Shown here: piece after piece, positions 5,402 through 6,385 of the stretch
How the letters are laid out: the number at the start of each line of letters is the position of its first letter
How positions within the stretch are numbered: the stretch's first letter is position 1
Assembly: GCA_002067635.1 (NCBI GenBank)
Contig: MVRB01000164.1
Coordinates: 1 to 6,385, forward strand
Source of the DNA: Methanomassiliicoccales archaeon PtaU1.Bin030
GTDB taxonomy: Archaea > Thermoplasmatota > Thermoplasmata > Methanomassiliicoccales > Methanomassiliicoccaceae
Reading direction: 5' to 3'
DNA length: 6,385 nt
Notes under the pieces: model-generated
Database searches by the model: none
What the model was told of the DNA's origin: nothing
Seen by the model: the letters and a program-made list of their open reading frames with translations, nothing else
Program-made: the position numbers and the translations under genes

Positions 5402-6385
5402 ATGCTCCTCGCCAAGGTTCCCAGCGACCGTGCTGAAGCCGTACGCAAGGTGCTGTTCCGCAAGGGCCTGGGCCGCAAGGACCGCCGTATCCTCAGGGAG
5501 GGCGGGTTCATCTTCATTCCCCTGCGTGCGGAGCCCCCCGCCGAGCTGGTGGTGGAGCTGGGGCTGGAGCTGGTGGAGGGGGAGACCTTGGAGAAGAGCT
5601 GCTACCGCCCGCCCCATGAGGTCATCGTGGAGAGGGCGGACGTCCCCGCCCATCTGAAGGGTCTGATCCCTCACCACTGGGAGATGCTTGGGGATGTACT
5701 TGTCCTCCGCCTCCCGGAGGAGCTGGTGCCCTACCGGGAGAGCCTGGCCGCCACCTACGCCAACGTACTGGGGGCGAGGACGGTGCTTCGGGAGCGTGCC
5801 CACATCGAGGGAGTGTACCGCATCCCCGACATGGAGGTCCTGTGGGGGGAAGGGACGGAGACCGTCCACCTAGAGAACGGGATCCTGTACAAGCTCGATG
5901 CCGCCCGCCTGATGTTCTCCTCCGGTAACATCGACGAGAAGCTGCGCATGGCCGCCCTTGATTGCCGGGGCGAGATCGTTGTGGACATGTTCGCGGGGAT
6001 AGGTTACTTCACCCTGCCCCTGGCCCTGCACGCCCGGGCGGCCAGGGTGATCTCCTGCGAGATAAACCCTCTGGCATTCCACTATCTGTGCGAGAACGTC
6101 CGCCTCAACGGGCTGGAGAACGTGGTGGAGCCTGTACTGGGCGACAACCGGGACCTGCAAGGTGAGGGCATTGCGGACAGGGTGGTCATGGGTTACGTGC
6201 GAACCACAGCGCAGCACCTGCGCACCGCCTTCCGCCTGGTGCGAAAGGGAGGGACCGTTCACTACCAGGACACTTTTCCCCTGGAGGTGTTCCCCGAGAA
6301 GGCATTGGATAACCTGGCCTCGGCGGCAGATGGCCGCACCTACGAGGTTCGCCTCATGAAGGAGGTCAAGTCGTACTCCCCCGGC
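5402..6385 (+). CDS. taw2: Taw2-like wyosine-pathway tRNA-Phe aminocarboxypropyltransferase (3' end outside window)
   Basis: The frame from ATG 5402 is open to the right edge, 328 residues; by comparison with relatives about 15-20 C-terminal residues are missing. Taw2 (archaeal TYW2) transfers the 3-amino-3-carboxypropyl group of S-adenosylmethionine to C7 of the tricyclic base at position 37 of tRNA-Phe. The class I SAM fold is clear: VVDMFAGIGYFTLPLA at 193-208 (motif I), E220-I-N-P at 220-223 (motif II acidic end) and GDNRD at 247-251. DRVVMGYV at 259-266 carries MGY, the TYW2/Taw2 form, where Trm5 m1G37 methyltransferases usually have NLP. FSSGNIDEKLRMA at 172-184 is the shared tRNA/SAM-side segment, and the final KSYSPG matches the penultimate strand of the family. 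Residues 1-75 resemble the D1 domain of archaeal Trm5, which I recall as absent from short Taw2 proteins. The start is 21 nt after the reductase stop, without an SD. A Trm5 identity is the main alternative. Confidence 0.85.
   Translation, partial: MLLAKVPSDRAEAVRKVLFRKGLGRKDRRILREGGFIFIPLRAEPPAELVVELGLELVEGETLEKSCYRPPHEVIVERADVPAHLKGLIPHHWEMLGDVLVLRLPEELVPYRESLAATYANVLGARTVLRERAHIEGVYRIPDMEVLWGEGTETVHLENGILYKLDAARLMFSSGNIDEKLRMAALDCRGEIVVDMFAGIGYFTLPLALHARAARVISCEINPLAFHYLCENVRLNGLENVVEPVLGDNRDLQGEGIADRVVMGYVRTTAQHLRTAFRLVRKGGTVHYQDTFPLEVFPEKALDNLASAADGRTYEVRLMKEVKSYSPG

Noticed and set aside
5315..5869. 184-residue antisense open frame across the reductase/taw2 junction
   Set aside because: It crosses two well-supported + strand genes and its translation (His/Gln/Leu-rich) shows no domain.
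1..6385. CRISPR array, insertion sequence, integration site, toxin-antitoxin or defence cassette
   Set aside because: No regularly spaced repeats, terminal inverted repeats, transposase or small paired genes are visible; every gene but the left-edge fragment belongs to a known housekeeping family.

Overview
The window looks like a chromosomal housekeeping segment of a GC-rich archaeon. The archaeal signs are direct: an archaeal/eukaryotic-type sliding clamp (PCNA), transcription factor S, a geranylgeranyl-reductase-type flavoprotein, a wyosine-pathway tRNA enzyme, a transketolase split into two genes, and TATA-like boxes placed 25-40 nt before start codons. The gene set and sequence style fit Euryarchaeota in the broad sense, possibly Thermoplasmata (Methanomassiliicoccales-like). 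That placement is an impression from memory, and no methanogenesis gene is present to support it. All genes lie on the + strand.

Layout. (1) 2-322: the C-terminal end of an unrecognised, highly charged protein whose start lies left of the window. (2) 401-736: tfs, the RNA polymerase transcript-cleavage factor. (3) 819-1556: pcn, the replication sliding clamp, with its own TATA box and a strong Shine-Dalgarno (SD) sequence. (4) 1557-1708: a spacer with a T-rich tract and the promoter of the next operon. (5) 1709-4133: a tight three-gene operon of transketolase N-terminal half, transketolase C-terminal half and a small transaldolase, each junction a 4-nt ATGA overlap. (6) 4199-5380: an FAD-dependent geranylgeranyl reductase family protein, probably read from a leaderless GTG-start mRNA. 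(7) 5402-6385: a Taw2-like wyosine-pathway enzyme that runs off the right edge, probably also leaderless, with a TATA box overlapping the stop codon of the preceding gene.

How the genes work together. tfs and pcn serve transcription fidelity and DNA replication. The tkt/tal operon supplies the enzymes of non-oxidative pentose phosphate interconversion, which gives ribose-5-phosphate and erythrose-4-phosphate from glycolytic intermediates. Active-site residues point to a true transaldolase rather than a fructose-6-phosphate aldolase. The reductase would saturate isoprenoid chains of membrane lipids, and the last gene modifies position 37 of tRNA-Phe.

No mobile element, CRISPR array, tRNA, rRNA or defence-like cassette was seen, and no non-coding stretch exceeds about 150 nt. 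I did not find a new multi-gene system. The points most worth a second look are the Trm5-D1-like N-terminal domain on the Taw2-type enzyme, a perfect 8-bp hairpin just before the transaldolase start, the altered substrate motif of the reductase, and the unusual first zinc knuckle of TFS.
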